Notes: generated by a model from the letters alone, not told the origin. A stretch of 64,000 nucleotides of DNA from Auriscalpium vulgare (GCA_019915015.1 JAHBBC010000006.1:1302001-1366000), one strand, 5' to 3'. Shown: positions 1 to 11,408, counted from the first letter of the stretch. Translations and numbers: made by a program.

Positions 1-70
1 GGCATACGGGGACTGTGTTGCCGACCGCATAGAAGTAGGTTTTCTTAGGCCACCAAAAAGTATGTGCCAT
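1..70 (-). CDS. N-terminus of DUF4470 protein, cut by window edge
   Basis: Only the first 23 or so codons lie in the window; the rest is off the left edge. Read on the minus strand from the ATG at 70, the peptide starts MAHTFWWPKKTYFYAVGN and goes on with TVPVC. The pattern MAH-x-F-W-P...FYxxGNT-P-V-x is what I recall from the N-terminal DUF4470 domain of agaricomycete proteins, many of which carry a MYND zinc finger further on. The function of the domain is unknown. No other domain can be judged from this piece. The next gene upstream is more than 1.3 kb away, so the promoter lies in 71-1395. Confidence 0.6.
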   Translation of the reverse strand, partial: MAHTFWWPKKTYFYAVGNTVPVC

Positions 71-1395
71 TTTGGAGTCGACAACGGCGGTTCGGAAGGT
101 GTTGGAGGAGACAGGAGAAGACCAAGATTCAATGCGGCAGGTCCCGACGAATGTTCATTGTTAGTGCACGAGGCGGGTGTACTTAGTACGCTTATGGAAA
201 CACCGACGTCGACTAGTACGTGTTGAAAGGCGTAAACTAACAAACAAAATCTCTAATGCCAGTAGTTAAGTTGCGATTGGGAAGTCGCGAGTTCGTAGTT
301 GTATCTGAGGGAGCAGGCATCAGCCCCCGAGGCTCTGCGTGCAGACACTGAGACAGTGAGCCTATTACTAGCCCGAGGGGATGAATCAAGGACCTTTGAG
401 CTTGCATTCAACAGTTGCTCAGGGAGGACAAACTTGTGGGGAGTTTCCTTGTCATGTTTGCACTGATAACTGTCAAACATGGGGAAGGCCGAAGAGTGCC
501 ACTTACCACTAGAGCGGCGGTCATGATCTGATCGAGAGTGATTGTTGAAGGAGAAACACAACGAGGGAAGACTATGCGAACTCGTTCACTTGCATTCCAT
601 ACTTCATACTGGGGCCAGCGTCAGAGAGCGGTGCTGGTGGAACCCGATAACGCCTGGTCTCCGTGCACAAGGAGGGTCTAAGTCGGCCCCAGAGAGTAGC
701 CAGGAACGCTGACCGTGATATACAGCCACTGATTGACAAAATCTGTCAACGGGTTCGAGTACTCGTTTCCCCGTCTCGTCCTGAACCTGGGCTCAAGACC
801 TGCAGCCAAGCGCAGTAGTCCCCAGGCGTGCCGAATTGGCATTGCGAGACACTCGTACATGGGCCTTTTCTCTGCCTGAGGAGCGGACACGCCATTTTTA
901 ACCAACAGGTGCTGCTGCGGTGTCGTTCAAGGAGCACAGGGTTCACCGGCGAAGAGCTGAGGCGTGAGAGGTCGCTCACTTCGCTGCATGGTGTCAACCG
1001 GCGCAACTGCAAGGAAGTCTGGGTCGAATCAAAGGGTAGCCAAGATGTTCGTCCAACAACACGTCGTCGCCCAAGGGCACCACAGCAGATTTTGACGGAC
1101 TTTACCGATGAGATTGCGTGGACGGAAGCGGCCTAGGATCGATGACAGGACACACTTCACTGGTAGCATGGACGCGCATTGCTGTACGTACACTCATTTA
1201 GCCATAGTCAATAGATCTTGAAGATACCGTTTGCGTCGGGAAGGTTCCAACGCGTTGTTGCGGCGGGCCACCGTTGACTCTGAGTGCGAGCAAGCACTAT
1301 GGAGCAATTGGCACGCCAGGGGTGCTGGACGGTCGAGATGGCAAGAATGACCTCCTAAATTCCGGCACAATCAGAACATTCGCCATCTACAGCCC
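71..1395. other. Intergenic stretch, no gene seen
   Basis: About 1.3 kb between the DUF4470 start (minus strand, reading left) and the 3' end of the PEX14-like gene. Open frames here are short, share no composition with the neighbouring coding sequence and do not join through plausible splice sites. It should hold the promoter of the DUF4470 gene. I see no clear repeat or RNA gene. Confidence 0.5.
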
Positions 1396-2657
1396 TCATT
1401 GTACCCACCTGTTAAGGACTAAACCTTTCAGGGCCCTGATCTCTCGTCTGACCTCTTCCTCTTCAGTCCCCAGAGTAGCAGGAGCCAATCCGGGCATGCG
1501 AATTGCCGACGACGACAGGGAATAGGTCTGCGTGGTGAGATAGCCTGTGAAGTCGATCATACCTTGTAGCGTGTGTTGGAAGGGGTTCGCCGATCGCGTC
1601 GCTAATGGCCACAGCGCCGTGTTGAGGGAGTCGAGGGACGGGAGAAGAGGCGCTGGCAATGGTAATGGGGGTGGGTCGTATGTCCAGCGAGGTGGTTCGT
1701 TGGAATCATTCGATCTGCTGAACAGTGGAGTCTCGTTCAGTGTCTTCCACAACGACTCCTACAAGAAGCATCAGGATCACGGAGTCCGTTAGCCTTGTCT
1801 GAGACGTTACCTGGTATCCAGTATCTGCCTCCAGCCAAGGTATCTTTTCTAGTAGCTCGCGGAATAGTTCGTCGGGAGTGCCTTCTCTTCCTTTATTGCT
1901 GAGGTCGTTCAGGGCACAACGGAGTAGCGACACCTCGGAAACATCGTGTTTCTCGCCGCTGACAGCAACAATGTCATCCAAGGACTTGCAATCTACGTAT
2001 GGCATGGGTTCTTTTGTCGGCAAAGGGCGGGGTAAGACGGCAAATGTGTCGGTTTGCGCATCTCGAAGCCCATGCAGAGAGGACGTGAGCTTCGTTAGAA
2101 GCTCTTGCTGATGAGACTTAATTGAACGTCGAGCCAATGCAGATTGTGTGAGCCGCGGCAGCAGGAAACGCTGCATATAATGTGAGCGTGATGCCGCGGG
2201 GACGAGGGGAGGTAACGCACATAGTAAATGAGCAATAATGCAGCTGACCCTCCAGCAACCCAACTCAGAACTCTGAGAGCGCCGGCAAGGAGATGGGGGA
2301 GGTTCGAAGGTGGGGGTTGGGGATATGTCCGCGGTGGTACTGCGGGGGCTTGCACGGGCTGGTCTTCAGTCAGCGCGTCGTGTGCACGCGAGATGCAAAC
2401 ATACGCACTCGTTCTCTCAGAAGGCCAGCTATCTCTTGCTCTGTTAAACCCTTCTCAACAAGAAACTGTCGTTGGTATGCCACATCTTCGTAGCGACTGA
2501 GAGGGGAGCGAAGGAACATCCGAGCTCTGTCCAGAAGCTCTGCTCGGTCGGTCGGGACTGGCCCAAGGGTAGCATTAGTGGGAGATGTCTGTGGTGGCGA
2601 CGATGTCTGTGGTGGCTCGGCCGATGGAGGGTATGTTTCAGGGTCATTGCCGGTCAT
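1396..2657 (-). CDS. PEX14: Peroxisomal membrane anchor protein PEX14-like
   Basis: Docking factor of the peroxisomal import machinery, expected in the peroxisome membrane, where PEX14 receives cargo-loaded PEX5. Four exons fit with phase-0 introns: 2657-2409, 2358-2221, 2170-1811, 1758-1396, giving 369 aa. The N-terminal third holds the Pex14 N domain (about residues 30-80), with the conserved helix pattern R-A-x-x-F-L-x-S-P...Q-R-x-F-L-x-x-K-G-L-T-E-x-E-I. It is followed by a proline-rich stretch, one hydrophobic segment (VLSWVAGGSAALLLIYY, about 107-123) and a helical C-terminal region, the order known for PEX14. The first 25 residues are Pro/Ser/Thr rich. Start chosen as the first ATG of the exon that carries the domain. 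A PEX14-related fungal variant such as PEX33 or a PEX14/17 hybrid cannot be excluded. Confidence 0.8.
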
Positions 2658-2876
2658 GATGCGCTGGGGAAGAAGACTTAGACAGACAGCGAAGTGTTGC
2701 GCCGCGGCTGGGATACTAAATGCTCATGATGACTCTGCGCACGTGCCGCACTACGCGGGACTCGGTTGGCTTGCTTGATGATCCCGAATTGAGATTATGA
2801 AGCGCACTACGAATATGGTCCAGTACTATGGTATATGTAGTGAAGGTAATCCGGCGTTCAATCACAGGCTCGAATG

Positions 2877-4431
2877 TCACACTTTCACGCGCATGGAAAG
2901 CCGGTCAGGCTTGACCGACCTAGGCAGGCAGGAGAGCCGGCTCGGGGAGCCAGCCTCCAAGTCCCCTAGGCTGTGCGAGACGCCAAGGACCATATCAGGG
3001 GGGATAGAGTCCGGTGCGACGACCGTCTGATGAGAGGATAAATGAGCTAGCCGTATGATCCCATCGGATGGTGCAACGCACCTCATCGCTACCGCGGCGG
3101 TCGATGGAATCCGTCACAGGCTCTTGGTCCCAGTTGACATCGCTGAGCGACTGCCGAGCGAAGGGGTTCGAATGCATGCGCTCCCGGAGCTTCCCGCGCG
3201 AGTTCAAGGTGCGGAATATTCCAAGGATGTAGAACTTCCCCGTCATCAAGATGAAGAGCATGACGAGGTGTCCACCCCTCGACTGGCTTTAACGTTAGCA
3301 TTAACGTTAAAAGTGAGAGAGGTGCATTGACGAACAAACTGAGATTGATATAACGTGACCGCGATGACCATAGAGACGAACGGGATTGCTGCAGATTCCC
3401 AGGTGATGCCGATGATATGCTTGAGCGCCTTGTCGAGATAGTTATACCCAGTCTTCGACTTCCAAAGCCAGACCGTCACTGTTGACCGTCAGTCTTCGTC
3501 TACCGTCACGCGCATATGATGTGCTCACAAATCGTAGTGATTGTGACGTCAAGGACTGTGGTGGCAGTCAGCATTTGCTAACTTCAAACATCATTGTCAA
3601 GTTTACCGACGGAGCTAACGATCCAATAGTTGAAAGAGAACACAGTCTTGTTGGAAATGAGAAGAGGTCGCAAGCCAGCAGGCTGGAACTCACCGGAAAA
3701 AATCGATTCGTTTTCAGCGGCTAAGACAGGATGGTCACCGTTAGTCCGATAATCGAGCTTTAAGCAATAAAGACCTAGAGGCGCACATCATTGTTTGCGA
3801 TTTCACTCTTTGCGCCTGAGCCAATCTCCGCCGCCTAGGAAACGATGCTGAGCACTCCCAATGAAAACGTGACCACAGAAGAAGCGTACCAGGTGGACAT
3901 TCGCGACAAAGGCGGTTATCCAAACGAAGGCAAGCACAACCAGCACCCATGATATCTTCCCGGTAAGCTATGGAAGCGTCAGAGGGCAAGACTACCAGAA
4001 TCGCATGTGGAATGTACCTTCCAGCACCGGCGAATCAGGAACACCTCGCATGTCGAGCATATCAGGCCGTTTAGGAACAAGTCTGCCCAGTTCAGTGGGC
4101 TGGTCGACTAAGTTTTCCTATCAGCGGCCTTGTGATAAACGCCAGAGAGAGAGACGCACCCATTCACGCTTCAACACAAGGACAAGCGTGAGTTTGTATA
4201 CCGTGACGGAGGTCTGCAGGCTTGGGGCCGTCAGCTCGGAGCACAGAGCGGCCACGATGCAGAAACTACTCACAGCGACAGGAAGACCAGAAGGGTCACG
4301 TAGGCCTTCATCCGCCTCGTATCGTCCAGAGGGCTCTCCCAGTATTTGACCGCCTGCGCGAAGACGACGCCTTGGCACAGGGCTTGCAACAGACCCTCTG
4401 TGAGGATGGGGCCAGTGGTGAATGCGTCCAT
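2877..4431 (-). CDS. DUF6534 seven-span membrane protein
   Basis: Member of a large agaricomycete-specific integral membrane family of unknown function. Exon 1 (4431-4274) begins MDAFTTGPILTEGLLQALCQ and supplies the first membrane span. Later exons give TSVTVYKLTLVLVLKREW, then STSPLNWADLFLNGLICSTC (third span; near 4090-4025), LTGKISWVLVVLAFVWITAF (near 3988-3910), FSFNYWIVSSVVLDVTITTI (near 3640-3520), LWKSKTGYNYLDKALKHIIG with another span (3479-3345), and finally GGHLVMLFILMTGKFYILGI with the family hallmark TLNSR. The order S-K-T-G-x...L-N-S-R is the DUF6534 signature. The exon edge after VANVHL is uncertain. The C-terminus either ends at 2995 or, through a 55 nt intron, at 2877. The gene appears intact. 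Confidence 0.75.
3288..3311. repeat. Inverted repeat inside a DUF6534 intron
   Basis: Perfect 10 bp arms (TTTAACGTTA / TAACGTTAAA) separated by GCAT. The arms are themselves built from the palindrome TAACGTTA. It lies inside the intron between the last two membrane-span exons and could form a hairpin in the pre-mRNA. Confidence 0.8.
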
Positions 4432-5089
4432 CTGCAAGACTTGAGCGTTAGATATGTTGTCTCGTAATAAAAGCAGAGCGTGTCAAGTGGGGAAGAGACG
4501 AGAGAAGAGAAGAACCGCCTCGCATCTGACATATGTGAATTTAGTCTCGGACTGGAGGGAACAGGCGAGACATGAATCGGCGGACTCCCGCGATTGAGGT
4601 TGGGCCCGGGGCAGGAGGCTGACATGCAGACAGCGGCGGCCTACGCTTGATCAAGCAGGTGCTGTAGTTCGAGATCTGCACGGAGGAAGCATAGCCGCGA
4701 ATTACGAACAGCCCTGCGCTATCATGACCAAAGTAGACGCTCGAGTGTAGACCAGTAAGTGATGGACGTACGACAGAAGACACGACCAGTATATATAGCG
4801 CCGAAGACTGGAGATTTTGGGGGCTAGTATTTGCCTGTAACCGGAAGGCGAAATATGAGAATTCTGGAGTAGGCCCAGGACGGACGTCATCGGAACGGTC
4901 GCGAACATTGAGAAGGGGTTTTAATGGTCAGGGAGCGTTATGGTAGGATGGGTCGTTTGACAGTGCCGCTTGAGCTGCTCGAAGGTGGGGCACATGAAAA
5001 CCGCGGGCTTCTCAGCGCCATCATGCGTGTACCGGAATCTATGGTTGCTTCAATCGCATATTGCCCGTGACCGAGTCGATGCTCGAAAC
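4432..5089. other. Intergenic stretch with TATA-like element
   Basis: About 660 bases between the start of the DUF6534 gene and the end of the coiled-coil gene, both on the minus strand. A TATATATA run near 4792-4799 lies about 360 bases upstream of the DUF6534 ATG. A CAG directly before that ATG could be a splice acceptor, so a non-coding or short coding 5' exon may sit here. No separate gene is supported. Confidence 0.45.
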
Positions 5090-6135
5090 TCACGAGCACA
5101 TGGTGCAAACGAGTCCGCCGCTCCCTTCTCCATCCTCCATGAAGTATCGCATTGCCAGGAGCTTGTCTATCCCCGCGTGGTGCGCCGTGCTCTCTGGCTG
5201 ATTGTGCATATAAGTTTGAGGAGGGAGCATGTCAGAAGGCTCGGCGTAGGTGGTGATTGTGTTGCTCGATGCCGGAGACGGTCCGGGTGATGCTTCAGCG
5301 TGCGCGCGTACGGTTTGTGGCGTATCGGGGGCGGTGGTATATGGGGTCTCTGACTCGCCGACGCACTCCGGGTACAATAAATTCCCTGTTACCAGAGTGT
5401 CACCTCGTTCGAGGACATAGAGATGCTGAGAACCGGACGTACCAGTGTCCTCCAGCTGCGGCGACTGTACCAGGTTGATATCCCGCAAAAATGCGACGAC
5501 GGATGCCTCCGACGACTCCGACTCGCTATGGTCAGTGGGTGGTGTGGCTGGCGGCAACCCGAGCATGTTGTCAAGCTTTGTCTGCGATGACTCCTGAACC
5601 TGAGCGGCCACTGCTGTCCCCGAAATCTCCGGCTCCGCGACCCGCACCTCTGCATCCGTGTCATGCCTTTCGAGCTTCCGGTTGTACGCGCGAGTGCACT
5701 GTTTGCATCGGCCAACCTCCATCGTCAGACTGTTGATTATCTCCGTACCAGTAGCCAGGCGCTCATCTCGATCGTCGATGATCTCTTTCAAAGCTCTGTT
5801 GTCAACCCAGAGCTTCTGCACCTGATCTTCCAGTTCGTTGTACTCTTCTTGCAGTTTGGCATATTTGTCACTCAATTGAAGGTATTGCTGGAAGTACCGC
5901 TGCCGGTCTGCCTTCGCGTTATCGGCGACATTCTGGGAGTGTCGCAGCTTCTCCGGCATGTCGGGATGCAGTCCGAGCTCCGCCATCCGACCTTCGGCCA
6001 CGTCCTTGAGGATTTTGATGACTTCCGCGCGGTCTACTTGGACTAGATGCGCCGCTCTAAAGCCGCAAAGAACGCGGTGAATGTGAGCTCATCAGGACAC
6101 AACAGCAGAGGATCTGCTCACTCTTCTGAGGACAT
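5090..6135 (-). CDS. Coiled-coil protein of unknown function
   Basis: I do not recognise a named family. A 14 nt first exon (6135-6122, MSSEE) joins across a 65 nt intron to exon 2 (6056-5090), giving 326 aa. The alternative of starting inside exon 2 leaves an open frame upstream with no ATG until the acceptor, so the spliced start is preferred. Residues about 35-125 form a strongly predicted coiled coil (NAKADRQRYFQQYLQLSDKY and on to LRNR-like heptads with ALKEIIDDRDER). A CxxC pair (RCKQC) follows directly. The rest is acidic, Ser/Pro/Thr rich and probably disordered. No membrane segment or signal peptide is seen. A cytoskeletal or scaffold role would be a guess. Confidence 0.65.
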
Positions 6136-6423
6136 GGATATATGTCGACCACGATCGAACGCTGTAAATCACCATGAGAGGATGTATGAGATGGCGACGT
6201 CACATACAGTGTCGTTGATGTTATAATCCGACAGAGCAGAAGCGTACTTGCAGGAGCGAGGAGTGAAAGAGAGGATTCGATCGGAGCCGGCCAAGTCGCC
6301 GTGAGGCCGCCACACGGAGAGCGGCGACCTGACCTTTGATGCGCAGCGTCAGAGAAACTATGAATGGCAATCGGTTCTCTCCGCAGTATGTAAACTGTAA
6401 GTACAATGCCCGTAAGTAGTGTC

Positions 6424-7066
6424 TCAATCAGGGGTCAGATTTAAGTGTTCGGCCGAATCGTATGAGGGTGCACGCTCGTAGGGGGGAGGGGGAGGGGCAT
6501 GAACGGATGTCCGTGCGCGCTGGGGCGCGGTTGCAGCATACTCGCGCATCTCCCTGATCAGCTGCTCTCTGTCAACAGCAGTCATGGTCCTGACCGGCCG
6601 TGGTGTGCGGCGCCATGTATACAAACATCGAGCGAGGGTGAGGATAACGAGGAAGCCGATGACTCCGGCCAGGGCTGCGAACACGATAGCGACCGTGCTC
6701 GATTTGTGCGGCTGATTGTGGTTGGGTGGGCGATCCGTTAGTGGAGGGTCAGATGGGAAGGGGGTGTCCGGGTTGACAAATGAGAATGTCGGGGCTGGGT
6801 CTAGGAAGGTCCCATGGGGCCGCTCGGTATGGTGGCGAGACTGGGACGGCAAGGGCGTCGTGGTAGACGAAGGGGGGATTGACGTTTGCACATCGCTCGG
6901 CGCATTGCTCGGTGTGGTCGATGCGGAAGAATCCACAGATGTAGGTAGACCGGTGACGAAACTGACGGATAGATGAGCGCTGAGCGCTGAGGTAGTTACG
7001 CGGCGCTCACCTAGCTAACGCTGATAGCCAAAGCAGATAGACAAGAAGGAAAGAAAGCGAGCGCAT
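6424..7066 (-). CDS. Single-pass membrane protein with PY-motif tail
   Basis: Two exons, 7066-7011 and 6961-6424, encode 197 aa. Exon 1 supplies a signal peptide (MRSLSFLLVYLLWLSALA). The outer part is Ser/Thr/Pro rich and likely O-glycosylated. A single membrane span follows (about residues 98-120, TVAIVFAALAGVIGFLVILT), then a basic stop-transfer stretch (RCLYTWRRTPRP) and a cytoplasmic tail of about 70 residues with PPPPPYERAPSYDS. That is a PPxY motif of the type bound by WW domains of Rsp5/NEDD4 ligases (known for the motif; inferred here). The layout resembles Mid2/WSC-type sensors, but I see no WSC cysteine domain. A frame starting at GTG in exon 2 would lack the signal peptide, hence the spliced model. 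Confidence 0.7.
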
Positions 7067-7555
7067 TGCGCGACAGCACTAGCGGCTATGAAGGAGGGTA
7101 GGGTGGGTGCTGTGAGGGCATGGGATGATGGAGACGGGAGGCAAAGAAGCGAGTGAACCTGGCTGGTTGAGCTGTCGCCTGCGCAGCAAGTAAAAATAGA
7201 TCGAAGTCCACGCACGATGAACTGAGCTCAGGGTGCGGAGATTATGGGCCGCATGCTCAAGCAGACAGAAAGGGAGGAACAAGCTGAGGTTGTTCCTCAC
7301 GAGACGAGGCGGTCGGGTTGGAGGAATCCGAGCGGCTGCTGGCTCGGTCGAGCTGCAGACCGGGTTGCTGACTAAGCATAAGTCAGTGTGGCTGAGTCAT
7401 ATGTCGGATTGGGATGCGGGAATCACACATGAATTTGTGATGAGATTCCCCCGATTTGATTTTCGGAGCGGCGGGCGAGCGCTTTGCCGACCTGCGCCGT
7501 GAATTTAAAGCATGGTCCATCACCTCTGCTTTCCGTAGCTTTCCCCCTCTTTCTC
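7067..7555. promoter_or_regulatory. Divergent promoter region
   Basis: About 490 bases between the membrane-protein ATG (minus) and the GTP cyclohydrolase II ATG (plus); it should hold both promoters. A pyrimidine-rich tract runs up to the cyclohydrolase ATG. No defined binding site is recognised. Confidence 0.5.
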
Positions 7556-9010
7556 ATGGACTTTCTCACTCGCACAGACGACGGTCACATCGACCCAGAC
7601 CTCGCTCTGCTCGAGGCCTTGACCGCCCCCACTCTTCCACCCCTCAAGAGCTCTTTGCGCCGCCGGGACGCCGAGCTTGACCCCCTTCTCCTGGCTGCAG
7701 CAGCCTCCTCCGGTCCCAATGCGACACGAAACCACTACCACCACGACTTCTTCCCTGGGGTTGCTCTGCCGAAGGCCGAGGGCGCCTGGGACTGGACCAA
7801 GTTCGGCGCAGAGGCAGAGGACGCGGGTGGGAGGCAGCAGAGGAAGCGACTGACCTACGTCAGTAAACAGGGTCCGCGATCCCAAAAGAAGGAGAACGGC
7901 AAGGAGAATGCAGGCCCTTCTACCCCGCCTCTGCAGCCTACGGAGAACAAGCCCCTGCCCGACAAACGCGGCCGTGCAGCGTCCTTGCGATCCATCGCGA
8001 CACCAGCGGCCCCGCCTCAACCGACGCCGTCCCGCGATGTCGAAGTCACATGCATGGCTCGCACCCGTATACCCACACCACACGGCATTGCCTTCCTGCA
8101 TCTCTATCATAACAATCGCGACAACAAGGAGCATCTTGCACTCGTTGTCGACGCCGCCCAGCTCTCCGAAGACTCATCTCCGATTTCCGCTCCTCCCATC
8201 CGAAGTCGTTCCTTAGATGCTGTCTGGAACGATTCCGAGACCGAAATGGAGCGCATCATCCGAGGCGCATATGTCGGCCGTCTAACGCCGACCAAGCATG
8301 TCGCTTCCACCCCTTCCCCACCGGATCCCGCGCGTGTCATTGACTCCATCCCGCCCCCTCTTATTCGCATCCATTCCGAGTGCTTCACCGGCGAAACCAT
8401 CGGGAGCCAGCGCTGCGATTGCGGTGAGCAGCTCGACGAGGCCATTCGGCTGATGGCGCAGCCCATCGAGGTCCCGTCACCGAGCGCTCTGGAGCCCCCG
8501 ACTCGCATACCGGGGCGCGGCGTGGTCGTGTATATGCGCCAGGAGGGTCGCGGCATCGGGCTGCTGTCCAAGATCAGGGCCTACAATCTGCAGGACCTCG
8601 GGCATGACACGGTCTCGGCGAATCTGATGCTGGGCCACCAGGCCGATGAGCGCGGGTACGAGGTCGCCACCGCCATTCTACGTGACCTCAACCTTGGGTC
8701 GCCCAACGGAGAGGGCGTGCGCCTGCTGACGAATAACCCGGACAAGGTGCATGCGATGGAGAAGGAGGGCCTGCGGATCGTCGAGCGCGTTCCGATGGTG
8801 CCTCGAAGTTGGCAGATGCGCGCGCAGCACCCGGATGTCCGGATTGCGGGGGCTGATTCCGAACCCGAGGTTGAGGAGAGGAAGGCGGGGGCGACGTTGA
8901 TCAAAGGAGACGCGGTGCAGGGGGCGGACTTGGAGAAGTACCTGCGGACGAAGGTGTTGCGCATGGGGCACATGCTCGAGCTCATGCCTGACGCATCGTC
9001 GCCGGCATGA
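7556..9010 (+). CDS. RIB1: GTP cyclohydrolase II
   Basis: First step of riboflavin synthesis: GTP to 2,5-diamino-6-ribosylamino-4(3H)-pyrimidinone 5'-phosphate, formate and pyrophosphate, in the cytosol. It is a single intronless exon of 484 aa from the ATG at 7556. The open frame continues upstream only through non-ATG codons. The RibA core is complete: zinc ligands C276, C287 and C289 in HSECFTGETIGSQRCDCG, then RQEGRGIGL (about 328-336), YNLQDLGHDT, and LLTNNPDKVHAM. The first 160 residues are a low-complexity fungal extension with no domain I can name. A loop of about 50 residues (Ser/Pro rich, near 205-265) interrupts the core, as in other fungal RIB1 proteins. A riboflavin-independent role for the N-terminus is not excluded. 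Confidence 0.95.
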   Translation: MDFLTRTDDGHIDPDLALLEALTAPTLPPLKSSLRRRDAELDPLLLAAAASSGPNATRNHYHHDFFPGVALPKAEGAWDWTKFGAEAEDAGGRQQRKRLTYVSKQGPRSQKKENGKENAGPSTPPLQPTENKPLPDKRGRAASLRSIATPAAPPQPTPSRDVEVTCMARTRIPTPHGIAFLHLYHNNRDNKEHLALVVDAAQLSEDSSPISAPPIRSRSLDAVWNDSETEMERIIRGAYVGRLTPTKHVASTPSPPDPARVIDSIPPPLIRIHSECFTGETIGSQRCDCGEQLDEAIRLMAQPIEVPSPSALEPPTRIPGRGVVVYMRQEGRGIGLLSKIRAYNLQDLGHDTVSANLMLGHQADERGYEVATAILRDLNLGSPNGEGVRLLTNNPDKVHAMEKEGLRIVERVPMVPRSWQMRAQHPDVRIAGADSEPEVEERKAGATLIKGDAVQGADLEKYLRTKVLRMGHMLELMPDASSPA

Positions 9011-9228
9011 CAAGATATCACTATTTCTATTTACCACGCATCATTTGGGTGTAACCTGGAGGCAACATACGTAGATCTACTAATAAGCCGTGAAAATGGT
9101 ACATCGTATACCTTTAGGTTGAGTGCTTATGTCATGGCAAGCAGTGTACGAAGCTTCGCGTGCCCGACGTGATGGCCCGCTCTTGGACACGGACTCCATC
9201 TCCTCGTAGAGCATCCCTGCTCGTCGCA

Positions 9229-11408
9229 ATGTTCGACCCCCTTCACAACGGCTTTGCGGACGGCGACACCACCCCTCCATGGCCGACCACTCCCCACGCG
9301 CCCAATTCGCCTATCCCCAATCTGCGTCGCGCTCCCTCCCCGTTGGCGCCGACCGACAAACTCTCTGACGCGGCCTCCTTCGACCGGCAACCGCAGATCT
9401 ACGGACAGCCAGAACCGGGCCTGATTTCTCCAAGCGTGAACACCGGGCTTAACGGTGCACGCTATGAGAAAGCGGAACCATACCTCAAAGTGAGGATTAC
9501 GGGCCTTGACCGGAACAGGCGAGATATCCTCGTGAAATTCGACGCACAGGTGCGTGTGTTGTCTCGCCGGGATATATGGTCTGTTGACTGAGTGTCGGAC
9601 ATGGTCGCAGACAAACCTGTCGAACTTCACGGGCACGACGTATCGCAACGTCTCGCGCTCGTACATCGAATTCCAGCAGTTCTATGATGCGGTCATCCAC
9701 AACAACCCCCAGACCATTGTTCCTGCACTGCCACTCGCGCAAACGTCTGCGCCGACGGACGAGGAAGACGACCGTCTGGTCAAAATCATGCTCCAACGCT
9801 GGATCACGCGCGTTTGCGAGGATCCCATTCTCTTGAACGAGGAGGAGCTGCGTTCATTCATTGAGAGTGACTTCGGCTATCAGCCCACGCCGCGCCCGAG
9901 ACGGAAGACGTCTTCTGGTTTCGGCCTCATTCGACGCCATGTACCTGACGAGGATGAGGAGCTGCAGCGCGCTCGGTTCGAGCTTACAAAACTGGAAGGC
10001 CAATTCTTCGACGCTGCCAAGGCTCTTGACAAAGTCTCAGCATCGCGAAAGGGTGAGTTCCTAGCTTCGTTCCTCCTTTACGTTGTCTCTGACTGCCCTG
10101 CCTTACAATGACCAGTCCTTGCCGTCGCCCATGCGGAAATGGGTAATAAGCTCATCAACGTAGCTACTACTGAGGCCCACCCACCGATTGCGAATGCCCT
10201 CCGAAAGGTCGGGCGGACGTGGCACACGCTTGCAGACCTCGATCAAGCGCAGGCTATCAGTGATTGCGTGATTCTCAGCGATTCACTAGGTTACCAAGGC
10301 CTCAACGCCAGATCTGCAAAGGAGACATTGCAGCAGCGGACTGCTGTATTGGAGGAATACCAGGTAGCTGTGAAGAATGCAATCTCGAAGCGCCGGCAGA
10401 TTGAGAGGCTGAAGGCAAGCTCGAACATCCGACCTGAGAAGGTGGACGAGGCGCTGGAGGAGTTAGAAGAGGTATGCTTGTTACATGTTTTCGTATGTTC
10501 TCCGTCTGAGCCTCATCTTGTAGGCGAACAAGTACGAGCAGACTTTGGTGAAGCGTGCAGACGGCATCTCACAAAACCTGCACCGCTCGCTCCAGACCCA
10601 CAGACGGCTGGTCACAGACGACATTACGACGGCGCTCATTGAGCACACGCGCTCGTCGATCATGTACGAGCGCCAACTCCTACGAGAGTTGGAAACTCTG
10701 CGCCCTGACGTCGCACAGTCGAACGCGAAGCACTTGCCGAAAGCCAACGGCGTGCCTAAGCCCACTGTCATTCCGCCACTCGAGGACTTTAACAAACCTC
10801 CACCGCCACCAGAGCCTACTATTAATCGCACCGCGAGTCAGATAGCCCCAGTTGCCCGCGTTGCTACTGGTGTAACTTCAAGTATCTCTTCTCCAACCCC
10901 GTCTGGCCGGTCGAGCTTCAGCCAGCCACCCCTGCCACCACAATCCCCTGGTGCAGGCTCCTCGCGGCCGCCGGTCATCATGCAACAACCGCCCCGCCCG
11001 CCGCTCACGTCTGGGAGCACTGCTCCAGCCGTCGCCCCATCGCCGGTGCAAGTCCCCAACAACGAGCCCCCGCTCGGCGGACGCTTCGTCGACGGCACGA
11101 AATCCATGTTCGTCAAGCCCGTCATGTCGTCTCCTCTCGCGCCAAGCTCGTCACAGAGCCAACGCTTTGCACCCGTGTCTGCCGGGCTTCCTCCTACTGC
11201 AGACCCACTGAGCGCGTTCTCTGGACCGTCTCCGCTGACTGCGGATCCCATCCAGCGACCGGCGACGGCCAATGGCATGTCCGCGCCGGAGGGCTTGGAC
11301 CCGCTCGGGTACATGCGGCCGGCGTACATGTCGGCCTCGGTGCGTGTGCAGCCCACACGGCCGCGTCTCGATGCTCGGGAAGCCGCGAGCAAGCTGGCGA
11401 ACTTCTAG
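9229..11408 (+). CDS. VPS17: Retromer sorting nexin VPS17
   Basis: Sorting nexin subunit of retromer, which pairs with VPS5 on endosomes for retrieval of cargo to the Golgi. Exons 9229-9549, 9611-10052, 10116-10471 and 10524-11408 join in frame to 667 aa. A PX domain (about residues 80-210) starts with PYLKVRITGLDRNRRDILVK, and contains the VPS17-typical PALPLAQTSAPTDEEDDRL and the strong match FIESDFGYQP. A BAR-type helical region follows (about 230-480; RARFELTKLEGQFFDAAKAL, then KYEQTLVKRADGI). The last 190 residues are Pro/Ser rich and probably disordered, longer than I expect for yeast. An ATG at 9172 in the same frame would add 19 residues; MFDPL at 9229 fits the family better. Confidence 0.88.

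Noticed and set aside
7520..8134. Minus-strand 204-codon open frame
   Set aside because: It lies opposite the GTP cyclohydrolase II coding sequence and mirrors its codon bias; no own motifs.
9497..9796. Minus-strand frame over VPS17
   Set aside because: Shadow of the VPS17 PX-domain coding region.
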